From Clostridium sp. (GTDB lineage: Bacteria; Bacillota; Clostridia; Lachnospirales; Lachnospiraceae), in the NCBI GenBank assembly GCA_018377235.1, contig JAGZZT010000003.1, positions 1-64,000 on the forward strand: a DNA stretch of 64,000 nt, in the 5' to 3' direction. How positions within the stretch are numbered: the first letter of the stretch is position 1; each line of letters starts with the position of its first letter. The notes beneath the pieces are model-generated. The model ran no database searches. It saw nothing but the letters and a program-made list of their open reading frames with translations, and was not told where the DNA came from. A program made the translations under genes and the position numbers. This document shows, one piece after another, positions 23,712 to 32,622 of this stretch.

Positions 23712-25614
23712 AAGTTCATTGCCCCGTCTTGCTAAAATTACAATTCTTTTATTAATTGTACTGATTCTTCCAGCCAATCTATGGGTACAGCTCTATGCGC
23801 AGCATGAAATCCAGAGACAGGGAGCGGAGGAATTGTTCAGCCAGTTAAAACAGCTGATTGAAACTAAAAATGCAGAGCTGGAAGAGGATAAGGAAGAGTT
23901 TTCACAGAAGTGTATTCAGGCAGCAGATATAGCGGCTTACTGCATTGAGAGACGGCCTGAAATTATGGAAAGTCCTGAGGCGGCAAGAGAGCTGGCGGAT
24001 AAACTGGATGTAGATGAAATTCACTGTTTTACTCCTGACGGCGTGCTTTTCGCAGGAACCCATCCGGAGTATTACGGTTATACCTTTGAATCAGGGGAGC
24101 AGATGAGATATTTTCTTCCTATGCTGAAAGATAGAAATTTAAAGCTCTGCCAGGAGATTATGATGAATACGTCAGAGGGCAGACAGATGCAGTATGCGGC
24201 CGCCTGGGAGGAAGATGGAAGCGGTATTGTTCAGATTGGAATGGATCCTGGAAGAATTCTGGATGCCATGGAAGAAAACAGCCTGGAGTCGATTATTGCA
24301 GAAATTCCTCTGGATATGAGGGGATATGTCTATGCTGTGGATTTAAATACAAAACGGATTACAGCTTCTACGGATCACGCTATGGTGGGAGCTGATGTGA
24401 GTTCGGATTTTATAGAACAGAAAAACATTGGCTCTAAGAGAGACTTTCATTATTGGTTTCAGGGAAAAAAATACTGTGTCTATACGGAGCAATATGGGGA
24501 GATGCTTCTGGTAAGATGTTATCTGGCAGAAGATTCTGTCCGCAGTACGCTGATATCTACACTGATGGTTCTGATTTATCTGATTCTGACAGCCGTGGCA
24601 GTGATCGGCGGCATTATCTGGTATTTGAACAGAAATCTGGTCAAAAATCTGATGAAGATTATGGATGAGCTGAAAAAAGTGGAAAAAGGAGATTTCCAGA
24701 ATATTACATTAAAAACCAATGTGAAGGAATTTGACGACCTGATCTGTTATCTGAACCAGATGCTGAAGAGCATCCGCCTGGGCTGGGACAAGCTGACCCG
24801 CGTAATGGATAAGGGGAGAATTCCTATCGGAATTTTCGAGAAAAATCAATTTATAGGAAAAACTTTTATCAATAGTTGTCTTTTAGAAATACTGGGGATG
24901 AAAGGCGGAAAAGAGGATACGTCAGAAGTATCTGAGGTCTTGGAGAAAAAGCTGGAAGCTGCTTTAGAATGCGCTGTGGATCTGGAAGAGCAGATTTATG
25001 TCTACAACAGAGATGGAGAAGAAATCTATTTGAAAATTGAAAAGCAGACAGATGACCAGAGCGTTACATATTATGTCACAGATATGTCTCCGTGGTGGAA
25101 AGAAATCAATGAGCTGAGGGAACAGAGTGTGAAAGACAGCCTGACAGGGCTGTATAACAGAAGAGGTTTTAATGACAGGCTGGAGGAACTGTTTGCCCAT
25201 CCGGAAAGTCTGGGATATGGCGCGGTTGTTATGATAGATGCTGATGGATTAAAACACATTAATGATATCTATGGGCACTCGGCTGGCGATGAATATTTGA
25301 AACGGATCAGCTCTATTATTGCAGAGACAGATGCTCCCGGCGTGGTCTGTGCCCGTTTGGGAGGCGATGAGTTTATCATGTTCTTTTATGGCTGTGATTC
25401 CCAGACGTGTATTGATAAAGTCTGCGGCGCGTTAAAAGCAAGACGCGGAGAAGCGTTTGCGAATCATGGAGAGACAGAATTTGTAGAATTTTCTATGGGA
25501 TATGCTGCTTACCCTCTGGATGGGCAGAACTATCACAAGCTGATGCACAAGGCAGATGAGAGAATGTATCTGGAGAAGCGAGAACGAAAGGCTTTATACG
25601 GGGGGGGGGTATAA
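23692..25614 (+). CDS. Membrane-bound diguanylate cyclase (sensor-PAS-GGDEF)
   Basis: A 640-residue protein with a signal-anchor helix (about 12-32), an extracellular sensor domain to about 285, a second helix (about 285-310), a HAMP-like linker, a PAS-like domain and a C-terminal GGDEF domain (about 480-640). The active motif ARLGGDEF is intact, and no RxxD inhibitory site is seen ahead of it. It should make c-di-GMP. The start is ATG at 23692 after GGAGGG, overlapping the EAL frame by 20 bases, so synthesis and breakdown genes were coupled. A run of ten G residues lies at its 3' end. Confidence 0.9.
   Translation: MKASSIKSSLPRLAKITILLLIVLILPANLWVQLYAQHEIQRQGAEELFSQLKQLIETKNAELEEDKEEFSQKCIQAADIAAYCIERRPEIMESPEAARELADKLDVDEIHCFTPDGVLFAGTHPEYYGYTFESGEQMRYFLPMLKDRNLKLCQEIMMNTSEGRQMQYAAAWEEDGSGIVQIGMDPGRILDAMEENSLESIIAEIPLDMRGYVYAVDLNTKRITASTDHAMVGADVSSDFIEQKNIGSKRDFHYWFQGKKYCVYTEQYGEMLLVRCYLAEDSVRSTLISTLMVLIYLILTAVAVIGGIIWYLNRNLVKNLMKIMDELKKVEKGDFQNITLKTNVKEFDDLICYLNQMLKSIRLGWDKLTRVMDKGRIPIGIFEKNQFIGKTFINSCLLEILGMKGGKEDTSEVSEVLEKKLEAALECAVDLEEQIYVYNRDGEEIYLKIEKQTDDQSVTYYVTDMSPWWKEINELREQSVKDSLTGLYNRRGFNDRLEELFAHPESLGYGAVVMIDADGLKHINDIYGHSAGDEYLKRISSIIAETDAPGVVCARLGGDEFIMFFYGCDSQTCIDKVCGALKARRGEAFANHGETEFVEFSMGYAAYPLDGQNYHKLMHKADERMYLEKRERKALYGGGV
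25600..25609 (+). repeat. Ten-G homopolymer at the 3' end of the cyclase gene
   Basis: Ten consecutive G residues encode the last glycines before the stop. A change of one base would alter or extend the C-terminus (about 24 extra residues with nine Gs). Confidence 0.95.
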
Positions 25615-25729
25615 GATAAAAAGGTACCGGGATACCTCTGGACTGCTCAGGGCAGTCAGAGAAAATGGAGAAGTATTTGGATAAATATAGTGATAGAAGG
25701 CAGACAGAGAAAAAAGGAGCGTGGAGGCT

Positions 25730-26326
25730 ATGCAGGAAACCATAAGAGAAGCGATACAGAAAACAGACGGACAGGAAAGCCAGCTTTACCGGATGAAATA
25801 CAGTTCTCCTGTTGGAGCTTTAACCTTGACATCTAATCAGGAAGCGCTGGTTTCTCTGGAGTTTGAACAGGAGAGGTATCCTTTTGTGGTTCCCGGGGAT
25901 TTTCAGGTTACAGAGGTTTCTTCGGATGCTCAGACTGGTCAGAGAACCTGTCAGAAGGCAGCCATTCCTCTGCCTTTGCTTCAGGCCATAGACTGGCTGG
26001 ACTGTTACTTTTCCGGACAGAGGCCGGATTTTCTGCCTCCTATCAGTCCGGAAGGCAGCTCCTTTCGCCGGCGGGTATGGAGAGAACTGCTGAATATTCC
26101 TTACGGAGCGACAGTTACCTATGGCAGCATTGCGAAAAAACTGGCTTTGGAGGATGGACGCCCTCATATGTCCGCTCAGGCAGTAGGAGGCGCAGTGGGG
26201 CATAACCCCATTGGGATCATTATCCCCTGCCATCGGGTAGTAGGCTCAGACGGCAGTCTGACTGGCTTTGGAGGAGGAATCGAGACGAAAAAAGCGCTTT
26301 TGACGCTGGAGGGAATCCAGTATTAG
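25730..26326 (+). CDS. ogt: Methylated-DNA--protein-cysteine methyltransferase
   Basis: A 198-residue suicide repair protein of the Ogt/Ada-C family. The active-site motif I-P-C-H-R-V is intact, the helix-turn-helix region (IPYGATVTYGSIAKKLA) precedes it, and GSLTGFGGGIETKKALL follows. It removes alkyl groups from O6-alkylguanine. The start is ATG at 25730: AAGGAG lies ten bases upstream, while the GTG at 25721 is too close to it. It is followed closely by the Nim-like gene. Confidence 0.93.
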   Translation: MQETIREAIQKTDGQESQLYRMKYSSPVGALTLTSNQEALVSLEFEQERYPFVVPGDFQVTEVSSDAQTGQRTCQKAAIPLPLLQAIDWLDCYFSGQRPDFLPPISPEGSSFRRRVWRELLNIPYGATVTYGSIAKKLALEDGRPHMSAQAVGGAVGHNPIGIIIPCHRVVGSDGSLTGFGGGIETKKALLTLEGIQY

Positions 26327-26368
26327 AAAAGCTTTCTTTTTTTGCAGACGATTTAAGGAGTAGAAAAT

Positions 26369-26836
26369 ATGAGAAGAAAGGACAGGGAAGTGACGGACGC
26401 TGAAAAAATTGAGGAGATTCTGGAAGCGTGCGGCTGCTGCAGAATTGGTCTGGTGGATGAGGGGGAGGCTTATATTGTACCTTTAAATTTTGGATATGAG
26501 CAGACGAATGGAAGCTTTACGCTGTATTTTCATTGCGCCAGGGAGGGGCGGAAAATGGATTTAATTCCACAGCAGAGGTCAGTTTCATTTGAGATGGATG
26601 CAAACCATTCTTTAGTGGAGGGAGCGGCAGGATGCGACTTTTCTTACCGATATCAGTGTATTATGGGAAAGGGAAGGATGGAGGTTCTGGAAGAGCCGGA
26701 AGAGAAGCTGCACGGCTTGAGACAGATTATGAAGCACTATTCCGGAAAAGAAGACTGGGAATTCCAGCCAGACACAGTAAAACGGGTTCAGGTATTGAGG
26801 CTGTCAGTGACGGAGCTGTCATGTAAAGAGAATTAA
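26369..26836 (+). CDS. Pyridoxamine 5'-phosphate oxidase-like flavoprotein (NimA type)
   Basis: A 155-residue split-barrel flavin-binding protein. MRRKDREV, GLVDEGEAYIVPLNFGY and LYFHCAREGRKMD are typical of the NimA-like branch of the PNPOx superfamily, and the histidine in YFHCA is a conserved residue. Some Nim proteins inactivate nitroimidazoles, but most genomic homologues have no known role. AAGGAG precedes the start. Confidence 0.85.
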   Translation: MRRKDREVTDAEKIEEILEACGCCRIGLVDEGEAYIVPLNFGYEQTNGSFTLYFHCAREGRKMDLIPQQRSVSFEMDANHSLVEGAAGCDFSYRYQCIMGKGRMEVLEEPEEKLHGLRQIMKHYSGKEDWEFQPDTVKRVQVLRLSVTELSCKEN

Positions 26837-26840
26837 GAAT

Positions 26841-26907
26841 CAGGTAAAAAGAATGTTTTTCAAGCTCCACCAAAAGCTCAGCCATTGAAAAACATTCTTT
26901 TTGCCTG
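26841..26907. repeat. Loop-conserved hairpin, copy B (inverted)
   Basis: A 23-bp stem (26841-26863 with 26885-26907, one G-T pair) closes a 21-base loop. Read on the minus strand the loop is TGGCTGAGCTTTTGGTGGA plus GC, matching copies A and E. It starts five bases after the Nim-like gene's stop. Confidence 0.8.
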
Positions 26908-26930
26908 TGGCAGCTGCTTTGGGCTGTTGA

Positions 26931-26990
26931 TGCACGAGAAAAATTTTCCGGTGACTTTTAATTGGAACGAGGAAAATTTTTTCTCGTGCA
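26931..26990. repeat. Loop-conserved hairpin, copy C
   Basis: Stem 26931-26949 pairs with 26971-26990 (one bulged base) around the loop GGTGACTTTTAATTGGAAC plus GA. Its outer arm GCACGAG is shared with copy D at 36149, while the loop is a shortened form of that in copies A, B and E. Confidence 0.8.
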
Positions 26991-27039
26991 TGATAGATCA
27001 GAGGAGCTGTTTTTTGCTCTGCTTTTTTGCCTGTCCCTC

Positions 27040-27067
27040 TTGCAAAATATGGATTTTCCTGTACAAT
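27040..27067 (+). promoter_or_regulatory. Promoter of the ABC-F gene
   Basis: TTGCAA (27040-27045), 16 bases, TACAAT (27062-27067). It predicts an untranslated leader of about 155 bases. The 26837-27230 gap thus holds hairpins B and C, this promoter and a leader. Confidence 0.55.
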
Positions 27068-27086
27068 AAAATAGGCGGAGTCTGGA

Positions 27087-27143
27087 ATGAGCGGTACATT
27101 TTTCTGCAGGAGAGGCGTGACGCGCAGGTTCAGTCCGCACTGA
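27087..27143 (+). CDS. Possible 18-codon leader peptide of the ABC-F gene
   Basis: A short frame (MSGTFFCRRGVTRRFSPH) follows GGCGGAG at a good distance and lies wholly in the predicted leader. Small hairpins overlap and follow its end (27131-27142; 27142-27179). Leader peptides of this kind control some antibiotic-responsive ABC-F genes by ribosome stalling. Here that is inference only. Confidence 0.35.
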   Translation: MSGTFFCRRGVTRRFSPH

Positions 27144-27230
27144 CAGAAGCTGCCTTTCGCAAAGAAACGCTGCCCTGTCAAAAGGAAACTGTGAAATCAT
27201 AAATAATGTATATAAAGAAAGGAAACAACC

Positions 27231-28868
27231 ATGATTAGCGCAAGCAATGTAACATTACGCGTAGGAAAAAAGGCACTGTTTGAGGATGTAAATATTAAAT
27301 TCGTGGAAGGCAACTGTTACGGCCTGATTGGAGCAAACGGAGCAGGAAAGTCCACTTTCTTAAAGATTCTTTCCGGCCAGCTGGAGCCGACTAACGGCGA
27401 TGTGATTATCACTCCAGGACAGCGTCTTTCCTTCTTACAGCAGGATCACTTTAAGTATGATCAGTATCCGGTTCTGGATACTGTTATTATGGGAAATGCC
27501 CGTCTGTACCAGATTATGAAGGAGAAGGAAGCTATCTACATGAAAGAGGATTTCTCCGAGGAGGACGGCGTCAAGGCCGCAGAGCTGGAGGGAGAGTTCG
27601 CTACCATGAACGGCTGGGAGGCAGAGTCTGATGCAGCTAACCTGTTAAATGGTCTGGGAATTGAGACAGAGTTCCACTATCAGCTGGTAGGCGACCTGAC
27701 AGGCGCCCAGAAGGTGAAGGTGCTGTTAGCCCAGGCTCTGTTTGGAAACCCTGACATTCTTCTGCTGGACGAGCCGACGAACCACCTGGATTTAGACGCT
27801 ATCGCATGGCTGGAGGAGTTCTTAATCAACTTTGAGAATACAGTTATCGTGGTATCCCATGACCGTTACTTCTTAAACAAGGTCTGCACTCAGATCGCAG
27901 ATATCGACTATGGCAAGATTCAGCTTTACGCCGGAAACTACGATTTCTGGTACGAGTCCAGCCAGCTGATGATCAAGCAGATGAAGGAGGCCAACAAGAA
28001 GAAAGAGGAGAAGATCAAGGAGCTGCAGGAGTTCATTCAGAGATTCTCCGCCAATGCATCCAAGTCCAAGCAGGCGACTTCCAGAAAGAAGGCTCTGGAG
28101 AAAATTCAGCTGGACGAGATTCGTCCTTCCAGCCGTAAATATCCGTACATTGACTTCCGCCCGGAGAGAGAGATTGGAAACGAGGTTCTGTCTGTTGAGA
28201 ACCTGTCCAAGACTATTGACGGCGTGAAGGTTCTGGACAATATTTCCTTTATCTTAAACCGCGAGGATAAGGTAGCTCTGGTAGGACCGAACGAGCAGGC
28301 TAAGACAGTTCTCTTTAAGATTCTGGCAGGCGAGATGGAACCGGACGAGGGAAGCTACAAATGGGGTGTTACCACCACTCAGGCATATTTCCCCAAGGAT
28401 AACAGCGCAGAGTTTGACAATGATGATATTATCGTAGACTGGCTGACCCAGTATTCTCCGGTCAAGGACGTGACCTATGTCCGCGGCTTCTTAGGCCGTA
28501 TGCTGTTTGCAGGAGAGGACGGCGTGAAAAAGGTAAGAGTGCTCTCCGGAGGCGAGAAGGTGCGCTGCATGCTGTCCAAGATGATGATTTCCGGAGCCAA
28601 CGTGCTGATGTTTGACGAGCCTACTGACCATCTGGATATGGAGTCTATTACCGCATTAAATAACGGTATGACCAAGTTCCCGGGCGTGATTATTTTCTCT
28701 TCCCGCGACCATCAGATCGTGGAGACTACGGCTAACCGTATTATGGAGATTGTAAACGGAAAGCTCATTGACAAGATTACAACTTATGACGAGTACCTGG
28801 CAAGCGATGAGATGGCCAGAAAGCGTCAGGTATTTACTCTGACAGAGAATGAGGAGAACGAGGACTAA
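27231..28868 (+). CDS. ABC-F ATPase (YbiT-like)
   Basis: A soluble ribosome-associated ATPase of 545 aa with two ABC domains. The first has Walker A GANGAGKS and LLLDEPTNHLDL but a changed signature (LTGAQ). The second has an altered Walker A, GPNEQAKT, where the final glycine is alanine, with signature LSGGE and FDEPTDHLD. A linker of about 80 residues (KKEEKIKELQEFIQRF) joins them. No membrane domain is present. ABC-F proteins act in the ribosomal E site in translation rescue. Codon use looks like that of a well-expressed gene. Confidence 0.92.
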   Translation: MISASNVTLRVGKKALFEDVNIKFVEGNCYGLIGANGAGKSTFLKILSGQLEPTNGDVIITPGQRLSFLQQDHFKYDQYPVLDTVIMGNARLYQIMKEKEAIYMKEDFSEEDGVKAAELEGEFATMNGWEAESDAANLLNGLGIETEFHYQLVGDLTGAQKVKVLLAQALFGNPDILLLDEPTNHLDLDAIAWLEEFLINFENTVIVVSHDRYFLNKVCTQIADIDYGKIQLYAGNYDFWYESSQLMIKQMKEANKKKEEKIKELQEFIQRFSANASKSKQATSRKKALEKIQLDEIRPSSRKYPYIDFRPEREIGNEVLSVENLSKTIDGVKVLDNISFILNREDKVALVGPNEQAKTVLFKILAGEMEPDEGSYKWGVTTTQAYFPKDNSAEFDNDDIIVDWLTQYSPVKDVTYVRGFLGRMLFAGEDGVKKVRVLSGGEKVRCMLSKMMISGANVLMFDEPTDHLDMESITALNNGMTKFPGVIIFSSRDHQIVETTANRIMEIVNGKLIDKITTYDEYLASDEMARKRQVFTLTENEENED

Positions 28869-28882
28869 ATCATCAAAAAAAG

Positions 28883-28920
28883 GCGTCTGGAGCCAGGCGT
28901 GAATGCGCCTGAACAGACGC
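28883..28920. terminator. Strong hairpin after the ABC-F gene, U-tract on the minus strand
   Basis: GCGTCTG (28883-28889) pairs with CAGACGC (28914-28920), with an inner CAGGCG/CGCCTG stem. Seven As precede it (28875-28881), so as an intrinsic terminator it reads best on the minus strand. On the plus strand it could slow RNA decay. Confidence 0.55.
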
Positions 28921-28944
28921 TTAAACCGGAAAGGGGATTAGGAT

Positions 28945-29871
28945 ATGGAGAAAAAGCCGGTACTGGTAATCATGGCGGCAGGAATGGGAAGCCGCTATGG
29001 CGGATTAAAGCAGATTGACCCGGTGGATCACGATGGAGATCTGATTATTGATTTCTCTATCTTCGATGCGAAGGAAGCAGGCTTTGAGAAGGTGATTTTC
29101 ATTATTAAGAAGGCCATTGAGAAGGATTTCAGGGAGCACATTGGAAACAGGATGGAAAAGCACATTCAGGTGGAGTATGTGTACCAGGAAAATGATCTTC
29201 TTCCAGAGGGATATCAGGTTCCCGAAAATCGGGTAAAACCCTGGGGAACGGGACATGCGATTCTCTGCTGCAAGGATGTAATTGATGGCCCCTTTGCGGT
29301 GATTAATGCGGACGATTACTACGGAAAGACCGCGTTTAAAGAGCTTTACCGTCACCTCTGCGCCACAGAGGATAATGACAGATATCAGTACGCCATGGTA
29401 GGCTATAAGCTCTATAATACCCTGACTGAGAACGGCCATGTATCCCGCGGTGTGTGCGTAGCTGACGAACACGGTCATCTGGCTGACATTCATGAGCGTA
29501 CCCGGGTGGAAAAGCATGGAGATAAGGCGGAGTACACAGAGGATAACGGCGCCTCCTGGACGTATCTGCCGGAGGATACTCTGGTATCCATGAATATGTG
29601 GGGCTTTACCTCCAGCATTCTCACAGAGCTGGAGAATAGATTTACTGTATTTTTAGATCAGAATCTGCCAGTGAATCCGGAAAAATGTGAATACTTCCTG
29701 CCCTTTGTCGTAGACGAGCTTCTGAAGGAAGACAAGGCGCAGGTAACTGTGTTAAAGAGCGCCGATAAGTGGTACGGCGTTACCTATAAGGAAGACAAGC
29801 CTATGGTCATGGATGCCATCCAGGGCCTAAAGGACAGCGGGTATTATCCCAAAAAGCTGTGGGAAGACTAG
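28945..29871 (+). CDS. Sugar-nucleotidyltransferase-like protein
   Basis: A 308-residue GT-A-fold nucleotidyltransferase. It has the N-terminal activation loop VIMAAGMGSRYGG and a lysine in GLKQ. The metal-binding ADDYY motif lies near residue 120 (VINADDYYG), with a WGTGHAI loop before it. The substrate is unknown: relatives make NDP-sugars from sugar-1-phosphates, but no sugar pathway genes are adjacent. It starts 76 bases after the ABC-F gene with AAGGGG upstream. Confidence 0.85.
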   Translation: MEKKPVLVIMAAGMGSRYGGLKQIDPVDHDGDLIIDFSIFDAKEAGFEKVIFIIKKAIEKDFREHIGNRMEKHIQVEYVYQENDLLPEGYQVPENRVKPWGTGHAILCCKDVIDGPFAVINADDYYGKTAFKELYRHLCATEDNDRYQYAMVGYKLYNTLTENGHVSRGVCVADEHGHLADIHERTRVEKHGDKAEYTEDNGASWTYLPEDTLVSMNMWGFTSSILTELENRFTVFLDQNLPVNPEKCEYFLPFVVDELLKEDKAQVTVLKSADKWYGVTYKEDKPMVMDAIQGLKDSGYYPKKLWED

Positions 29872-29962
29872 AGATTAGAGAATCAGAAAAGAAATAAAAG
29901 ACAGAAAACAGGGAGAGGGAGCATATCTTATCTGTAAGGGAAAATGAAAATCTGTATTTCTC

Positions 29963-30005
29963 CCCGGCAGGCTGAAGGGGGGCTTAGATTCAGCTTTAAG
30001 CCGGG
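29963..30005 (+). promoter_or_regulatory. Leader hairpin before the symporter gene
   Basis: CCCGGC (29963-29968) pairs with GCCGGG (30000-30005), with an inner GGCTGAA/TTCAGCT pairing. It ends shortly before the ribosome binding site GAAAGGAG. It may modulate translation or terminate the upstream transcript; there is no U-tract. Confidence 0.4.
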
Positions 30006-30023
30006 AGGAAGAAAGGAGAGTTT

Positions 30024-31217
30024 ATGAAAAAGCTGACAGGCAGTCTTCCATTCCGTCTCCTGATTGGAGTGGCGGCCGGAATTATAGCCGGTCTTTACGC
30101 GGGAGAAGGGGTGATGAACGTAGTCGTTACCCTGAATTATGTGATGGGACAGTTTATCAATTTCTGCGTGCCGTTAATTATTATCGGTTTTATTGCCCCG
30201 TCCATCACGAAGCTGGGAAAGAATGCTTCCAGGATGCTGGGAATTGCACTTGGAATCGCCTATGTGTCCTCTCTGGGCGCGGCTCTGTTTTCCATGGCGG
30301 CAGGTTTCGGAATCATTCCGTCCCTGTCTATCAACCCGAATGTGGAGGGGCTGAGAGAGCTTCCCCAAATAGTATTTAAGCTGTCCATTCCTCCGATTAT
30401 GGAGGTAATGAGCGCCCTTGTATTTTCTGTTCTGATTGGCCTGGCGGCCACATGGACCAGGGCGAGACAGGTGACAGGAATTCTGGAAGAATTTCAGCGG
30501 ATTGTGTTAGACATTGTAAAGAAGGTTATCATCCCTATCCTTCCTGTTTACATTGCCCTGACCTTCTGCTCCCTGGCTTACGAGGGATCTATCACTAAGC
30601 AGTTTCCGGTGTTTATCCAGGTAATTCTGATTGTTATGGCAGGACACTATATCTGGATGGCTCTGCTTTACGGCCTGGCGGGGCTGTACTCTGGGAAAAA
30701 TCCCTTTAAGGTGCTTAAAAACTACGGTCCGGCTTACCTGACAGCAGTAGGAACCATGTCTTCCGCGGCGACGCTGGCAGTGGCTTTGGACTGTGCAAAA
30801 AAGTCAGAACCGACTCTCAGGGACGATATGGTGGAGTTCGGAATTCCCCTGTTCGCTAATATCCATCTGTGCGGCTCTGTGCTCACGGAGGTATTCTTCG
30901 TCATGGTAGTGTCGAAGATTTTATATGGAAGCCTTCCGGATCTTCCAACCATGGCGCTCTTCTGTGTACTGTTAGGCGTATTCGCAGTGGGCGCTCCCGG
31001 TGTTCCGGGAGGAACCGTTATGGCGTCCCTGGGCCTGATTACAGGCGTGCTGGGCTTCGATGAGATGGGAACGGCCCTGATGCTTACCATCTTTGCTCTG
31101 CAGGACAGCTTTGGAACTGCCTGCAACGTAACGGGAGATGGCGCTCTGACGCTGATGCTGACTGGCTATGTGGAGAGGCATAAGATAGAGAAACAGAAGC
31201 TGGAAGTGGAATTATAG
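30024..31217 (+). CDS. Dicarboxylate/amino acid:cation symporter (DAACS family)
   Basis: A 397-residue polytopic membrane carrier of the SLC1-like DAACS family. YVMGQFINFCVPLIIIGFIAPSI, the serine-rich hairpin AVGTMSSAATLAVAL and the C-terminal QDSFGTACNVTGDGALTLML match the two re-entrant loops and substrate region. It should couple Na+ or H+ to uptake of a dicarboxylate or amino acid. It stands alone, with GAAAGGAG upstream and a hairpin downstream. The substrate is not predictable. Confidence 0.9.
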   Translation: MKKLTGSLPFRLLIGVAAGIIAGLYAGEGVMNVVVTLNYVMGQFINFCVPLIIIGFIAPSITKLGKNASRMLGIALGIAYVSSLGAALFSMAAGFGIIPSLSINPNVEGLRELPQIVFKLSIPPIMEVMSALVFSVLIGLAATWTRARQVTGILEEFQRIVLDIVKKVIIPILPVYIALTFCSLAYEGSITKQFPVFIQVILIVMAGHYIWMALLYGLAGLYSGKNPFKVLKNYGPAYLTAVGTMSSAATLAVALDCAKKSEPTLRDDMVEFGIPLFANIHLCGSVLTEVFFVMVVSKILYGSLPDLPTMALFCVLLGVFAVGAPGVPGGTVMASLGLITGVLGFDEMGTALMLTIFALQDSFGTACNVTGDGALTLMLTGYVERHKIEKQKLEVEL

Positions 31218-31246
31218 AGACAAAAAATAAGACAGAAAAAGATATG

Positions 31247-31275
31247 GGCGCAGTTCGGAGGAATCCGGCTGCGCC
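31247..31275 (+). terminator. Terminator-like hairpin after the symporter gene
   Basis: GGCGCAG (31247-31253) pairs with CTGCGCC (31269-31275), with an inner CGGA/TCCG stem and a short TTTT nearby. It stands between a plus-strand and a minus-strand gene end. Confidence 0.6.
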
Positions 31276-31314
31276 TGTGTTTTACCTATTACAGGTATAG
31301 TTTTAGATATAATA

Positions 31315-32601
31315 TTACAATGGAAACACAGTCATAATCCATCCCACGGATACGATACAGCAAATAGTAGCCAGAGGAAGCGACTGACGGATAAGAGATT
31401 TTTGATCGTAGCCTCCGCTTCCCATAATATATCCAACTGCGGATGTAGCCATAGGGGTCATAAAAGCAGACAAACAGGCTGACTGAATTAAAATCATTAA
31501 GCCAACAGGATTTAATCCGGCTGAGGAACAGGCAGCAATTGCGATTGGATAAAAGATCATCATAGTACCACGGTTTGACATAAACTGAGTCAGTAAAAAT
31601 GGTACAATAAAGAAGATTAAACCAACCAGATAGGAATTTCCTCCCACGGAATGTACCATAGCGGCAATATGTGTGCCAATCAGTTTACCAGCGCCTGTAG
31701 CGCTTAATGCACCGGAAATTCCTAATGCGCCTACAATTAGAAGCAGCATGCTTAAAGGGATAGCCGCGCTGGCTTCTTTTGGCTTTAACACTCCGCATAA
31801 TATCATAGCCAATGCCCCAATTACAGTTACCTGCCACAGGGCAAGGCCAATTTTAGACGCAAACATCATGCCAACTGCATCTGCGAAGAAAATGAAAATT
31901 CCAGCATATTCCTGAAAGCGGTTTAATTTTACAACATGCTCTTTCTTTTGCATCATAATAGATACTTCTGCCGGAGGTTCACTTGGCGCAAACCGAGTGG
32001 CAGCAAAAATACAGTATAAAAGGGTGATAATGAGCAGAGGAAGACGAGCGATCATCGGATCGAATAATCCAATGGTAAAATCAGTATAACCGTAGCTTTC
32101 AAGATATCCGTTTAATTCTGCCGCTACAGTAGCTCCAGCCCCTAAGGGCACCGTACAGCAGGTTACAATTGTGGCCACGCCTACTGGAAAGATTACCTTA
32201 CTTGGCTTTAATCCAATACTTTCAGCAGATGCAATCAGCATTGGCGCTACGATACCTACAACAGAAATTGGACTTTGTACAAACTGGCTGAGAATCACGG
32301 CAATCAGCACATAACCAGCCATCATTTTGGTAAGACTTCCTTTTGAAATATGTGAAATGTGATCCGCAAGGGAAGTGCAGAACTGTGTACGGTTAAATCC
32401 TGCCGCTACAATGCACATACCGGCAATCATGATAACATTGCTGTTTGAGAAGTATTCCAATGCCTCTTTTGCTGACAGACAGCCAGTGAGGGTTAGAGCT
32501 GTCAATGATGTAATGGCTATTGTAGCAAGACTGTATTTTCCGCTGCAGTAACCGATAATTGTTATTGCGAAAATAATCAGACAAATAGTCAGCTGATTCA
32601 T
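31315..32601 (-). CDS. SLC13/CitM-type anion permease
   Basis: A 428-residue membrane protein with about eleven or twelve helices, of the ion-transporter superfamily that includes citrate and dicarboxylate carriers. Conserved-looking hairpins are FVQSPISVVGIVAP, VPLGAGATVAAEL and MTPMATSAVGYIMG. It probably imports a carboxylate. It lies 21 bases after the MBL-fold gene, so the two form one transcript. The segment is A+T-richer than its neighbours. The substrate is unknown. Confidence 0.85.
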   Translation of the reverse strand: MNQLTICLIIFAITIIGYCSGKYSLATIAITSLTALTLTGCLSAKEALEYFSNSNVIMIAGMCIVAAGFNRTQFCTSLADHISHISKGSLTKMMAGYVLIAVILSQFVQSPISVVGIVAPMLIASAESIGLKPSKVIFPVGVATIVTCCTVPLGAGATVAAELNGYLESYGYTDFTIGLFDPMIARLPLLIITLLYCIFAATRFAPSEPPAEVSIMMQKKEHVVKLNRFQEYAGIFIFFADAVGMMFASKIGLALWQVTVIGALAMILCGVLKPKEASAAIPLSMLLLIVGALGISGALSATGAGKLIGTHIAAMVHSVGGNSYLVGLIFFIVPFLLTQFMSNRGTMMIFYPIAIAACSSAGLNPVGLMILIQSACLSAFMTPMATSAVGYIMGSGGYDQKSLIRQSLPLATICCIVSVGWIMTVFPL

Positions 32602-32622
32602 ATTGCTTCACTCCTTTCCAAG

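Noticed and set aside
26885..27202. A 105-residue open frame in the gap before the ABC-F gene
   Set aside because: Its sequence is made largely of the arms of hairpins B and C, and it crosses a promoter.
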